Assembly (NCBI GenBank): GCA_018816805.1
Contig: JAHIVE010000035.1
Location: 1-64,000 of the forward strand
DNA length: 64,000 nucleotides
Origin: Patescibacteria group bacterium
Lineage (GTDB): Bacteria; Patescibacteriota; Gracilibacteria; UBA1369; 2-02-FULL-48-14
Direction: 5' to 3'
The stretch's first letter is position 1; each line of letters starts with the position of its first letter. Of the stretch, positions 62,073 through 64,000 are shown piece after piece. Below the pieces are notes generated by a model, which ran no database searches, was not told the DNA's origin, and saw only the letters and a list, made by a program, of their open reading frames with translations. Made by a program: the position numbers and the translations under genes.

Positions 62073-63480
62073 AGGATGAGAGCTGACTGAATGATTCGCT
62101 TTGAAGGAGAAAGTTAAATTCGGGTTGGAATTCTTTACTGAAGACTACAAGTTTGATGCCGTTTTCGGTTAGGAAATTTTGAATGTCCTCGGGGTTTGGG
62201 TCGTGTCCGTTAAAAGAAGAGCTGGCGATGCGTTTGTTGATGAGCATTTCTTTGGGGAGACCTCCATCCGGGTTGGGAAAGTGGAAGTAGATGTCCGCGG
62301 GAGAGAGTATGCCGTAGGCGTAGGTATTGAAGTTTTCGTGGGACATAAAAAGAATTGCACCGTCAGTTTTGATGCTTTGAATCCAGGCTATTTGGCTGTC
62401 TATGTATGGGTCTACAGTGGATTCGCGCTTTAAGGCCAAAGAAAATTGCGCGACGATGAAGAGAATTGAAATCGGGATGAAAATTTTCCTGAACGTGAGG
62501 CTTTGGGCTTTCAGTGTGAATGGCAGAGTGAGGGCAAAAGATAACCAGAGAAGACCCAAATAGCGGTCTCTTGGCCAGTTGACCGGGAAAAGCTCAGACC
62601 ACTGAGGGTAGAGGAAAAAAGCAAAAGTTGTCACTAAAAAAAGTGAAAAGAAAAAATAAATTTGTGGGGGACGTTTTTTGTTTGTGAAAGGGAGTGTCAG
62701 TATCCAAAAAAAGAATGGCACGCCGGAAAGTAGGAATTGAGTGAGGGATAGGTCGAAATAGTTTGAGGGCAGGTCTGCGGGGAGAGTCCCGAGACCCCAT
62801 TTGAAGAGGATATGGTTGAATGGGAGGGGGAAATCCAGGCCGATTGCAAAAAGGTGGACCGTTTTTATTGTAATTAATGGGATAGCTAAGATGAAAAAAG
62901 GGAGGGTTCGTTTTCTTGCGGGCTTCCAAAAAAAAGTGATTGCGCAGGAAAGCAGTATGAAAAATGCTGTCGCGGAGTGGATGAGGTAGACGAAGAATAG
63001 AAAAATTGCGGCCAATAAGGTGGCGTTTTTATGTTGTGAAAAAAGGATGGCGGGGAAAACCGGAAGCAACAAATAACCGAAAACTTGAGGCAGAACACTT
63101 TCGCCAATCAGATATTCGACAACAAAAAAGCCGCTCATTGCAAAGAAAAAGTAGTAGAAGGTTTCTTTGGGAGTTTTCAGTTTGTATGTGGCTGCAAAGA
63201 TTACGGGGCCGACTAACAAGTAGAATGAAATGAAAATCAGGCCCAGGGTTTTTGGTTCAGCAGATGGGAAAAGAGCTTGGATCGGGGCTGTGAAAAAAGC
63301 GAAAGTCAGCGGGTAAATATGGGAAAAGATTTCGCTGTTCGCAAATTTGCCGGCCAGAATATATTTGCCGAGCCCCCAAAAATAGTAGCCGTCCGTGCCG
63401 TAAAACTGAAGTGGCCAGATGAAATTGATTAGAAGCAACGCTGCAATAGTCGCCAAAGAATAGAGCAGGATTTTTTTCAT
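62038..63480 (-). CDS. Multi-pass membrane protein, glycosyltransferase-like
   Basis: ~480 aa, about 10 TM; start at MKKILLYSLATIAALLLINFIWPLQFYGTDGYYFWGLGKYIL. Confidence 0.7.
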   Translation of the reverse strand: MKKILLYSLATIAALLLINFIWPLQFYGTDGYYFWGLGKYILAGKFANSEIFSHIYPLTFAFFTAPIQALFPSAEPKTLGLIFISFYLLVGPVIFAATYKLKTPKETFYYFFFAMSGFFVVEYLIGESVLPQVFGYLLLPVFPAILFSQHKNATLLAAIFLFFVYLIHSATAFFILLSCAITFFWKPARKRTLPFFILAIPLITIKTVHLFAIGLDFPLPFNHILFKWGLGTLPADLPSNYFDLSLTQFLLSGVPFFFWILTLPFTNKKRPPQIYFFFSLFLVTTFAFFLYPQWSELFPVNWPRDRYLGLLWLSFALTLPFTLKAQSLTFRKIFIPISILFIVAQFSLALKRESTVDPYIDSQIAWIQSIKTDGAILFMSHENFNTYAYGILSPADIYFHFPNPDGGLPKEMLINKRIASSSFNGHDPNPEDIQNFLTENGIKLVVFSKEFQPEFNFLLQSESFSQLSSFNDEIFVFSSL

Positions 63481-64000
63481 GAAAGTTTTTTGTCGCTGTA
63501 GAAGTGATAGAAAAGAAGCGGGGAGACAATTAATTCGACAAGGCGGGAAAGGGCAAGGGAGAGTACTGCGCCCCAAAGGTGGAAAGTTGGGATTAGCACG
63601 AGCATGAACGCGATTTTTTGGATTGGAAGTATGGTGTTAAAAATGAAGAGGGCTGTTTTTTTGTAGTGCGATTCCATGGCGGTCGAGAAGGTTTTGCCGG
63701 GCATGAAAAGTAGGGAAATTGCAAGGACTTGGGCGTAGGGAATGGAGTCTTTGTACTGTGGGAAGAAAAATTTGTAGATCCATGGGCAGACTGCAATAAA
63801 GGCAAGGACGGTTAGGGCTGTGATTATTAAAATGTAAACAAAATGGACGGGTATGCGCTTTTTAACTTCCTGTTCACTTTTGCTGCTGTAGCGCGGGAGA
63901 GCTAGCATGAAGATGTTTTTGAGAAGAAATTTGATTTGTTCAGTGATGAGGATGGCAAATGTGTAAATGGCAAGGGAGCGGAAGTCCAGAAAAAAGCCGA
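63477..64000 (-). CDS. Polysaccharide/oligosaccharide flippase (Wzx/MATE-like), C-terminal part, truncated by the window edge
   Basis: Frame remains open through 64000 (…GFFLDFRSLAIYTFAILITEQIKFLLKNIFMLALPRYSSKSEQEVKKR…); multiple TM; ATGA overlap with the next gene. Confidence 0.75.
   Translation of the reverse strand, partial: GFFLDFRSLAIYTFAILITEQIKFLLKNIFMLALPRYSSKSEQEVKKRIPVHFVYILIITALTVLAFIAVCPWIYKFFFPQYKDSIPYAQVLAISLLFMPGKTFSTAMESHYKKTALFIFNTILPIQKIAFMLVLIPTFHLWGAVLSLALSRLVELIVSPLLFYHFYSDKKLS

Noticed and set aside
1-64000. CRISPR array or cas genes
   Set aside because: No regularly spaced direct repeats of 20-50 bp and no Cas-like translations were seen. The repeats present are dispersed single copies.
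1-64000. Gracilibacteria-type recoding (UGA as Gly)
   Set aside because: Well-recognised full-length genes (for example dxr, comM, yraN) end at TGA at the expected length, so the standard bacterial code (11) fits.

Overview
This 64 kb window appears to be chromosomal DNA from a bacterium with short, tightly packed operons. The gene content suggests the Patescibacteria/CPR (for example a Peregrinibacteria-like lineage), but that placement is inference only. Housekeeping genes recognised from the translations include guaA, lysS, dnaB, comM/yifB, carB, pdxS-pdxT-folE, recR, rel/spoT, an MEP isoprenoid operon (ispG, GT39-like gene, dxr, ispDF, orf, ispE), infC-rpmI-rplT, murF, holB-like, vanW-like, a Kef-type antiporter, rny, a cysteine desulfurase, hpf, murI and ybeY. 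There are two clear tRNAs (Pro-TGG, Asp-GTC). Many secreted or coiled-coil hypothetical proteins are interspersed. The most interesting items are: (1) a dispersed palindromic repeat family (at least 4 copies plus 2 possible relatives) with covarying stems, two copies of which lie in frame inside the coding sequences of ispE and dxr; (2) a ~255 bp MITE-like dispersed repeat (2 near-full copies plus one core-only relative) with a perfect CTGCCCGGGCAG palindrome and apparent GACCCCAGTTTT terminal inverted repeats; (3) a caspase-like (clan CD) plus thioredoxin fusion protein; (4) a Rel/SpoT homolog with C-terminal transmembrane helices whose 3' end overlaps ispE antiparallel by 134 bp; (5) a 67-nt tRNA-like element beside a possible complementary small RNA; (6) a long rod-like inverted repeat upstream of carB; (7) an IR-flanked single-gene island of foreign codon usage. 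No CRISPR array or rRNA was seen.
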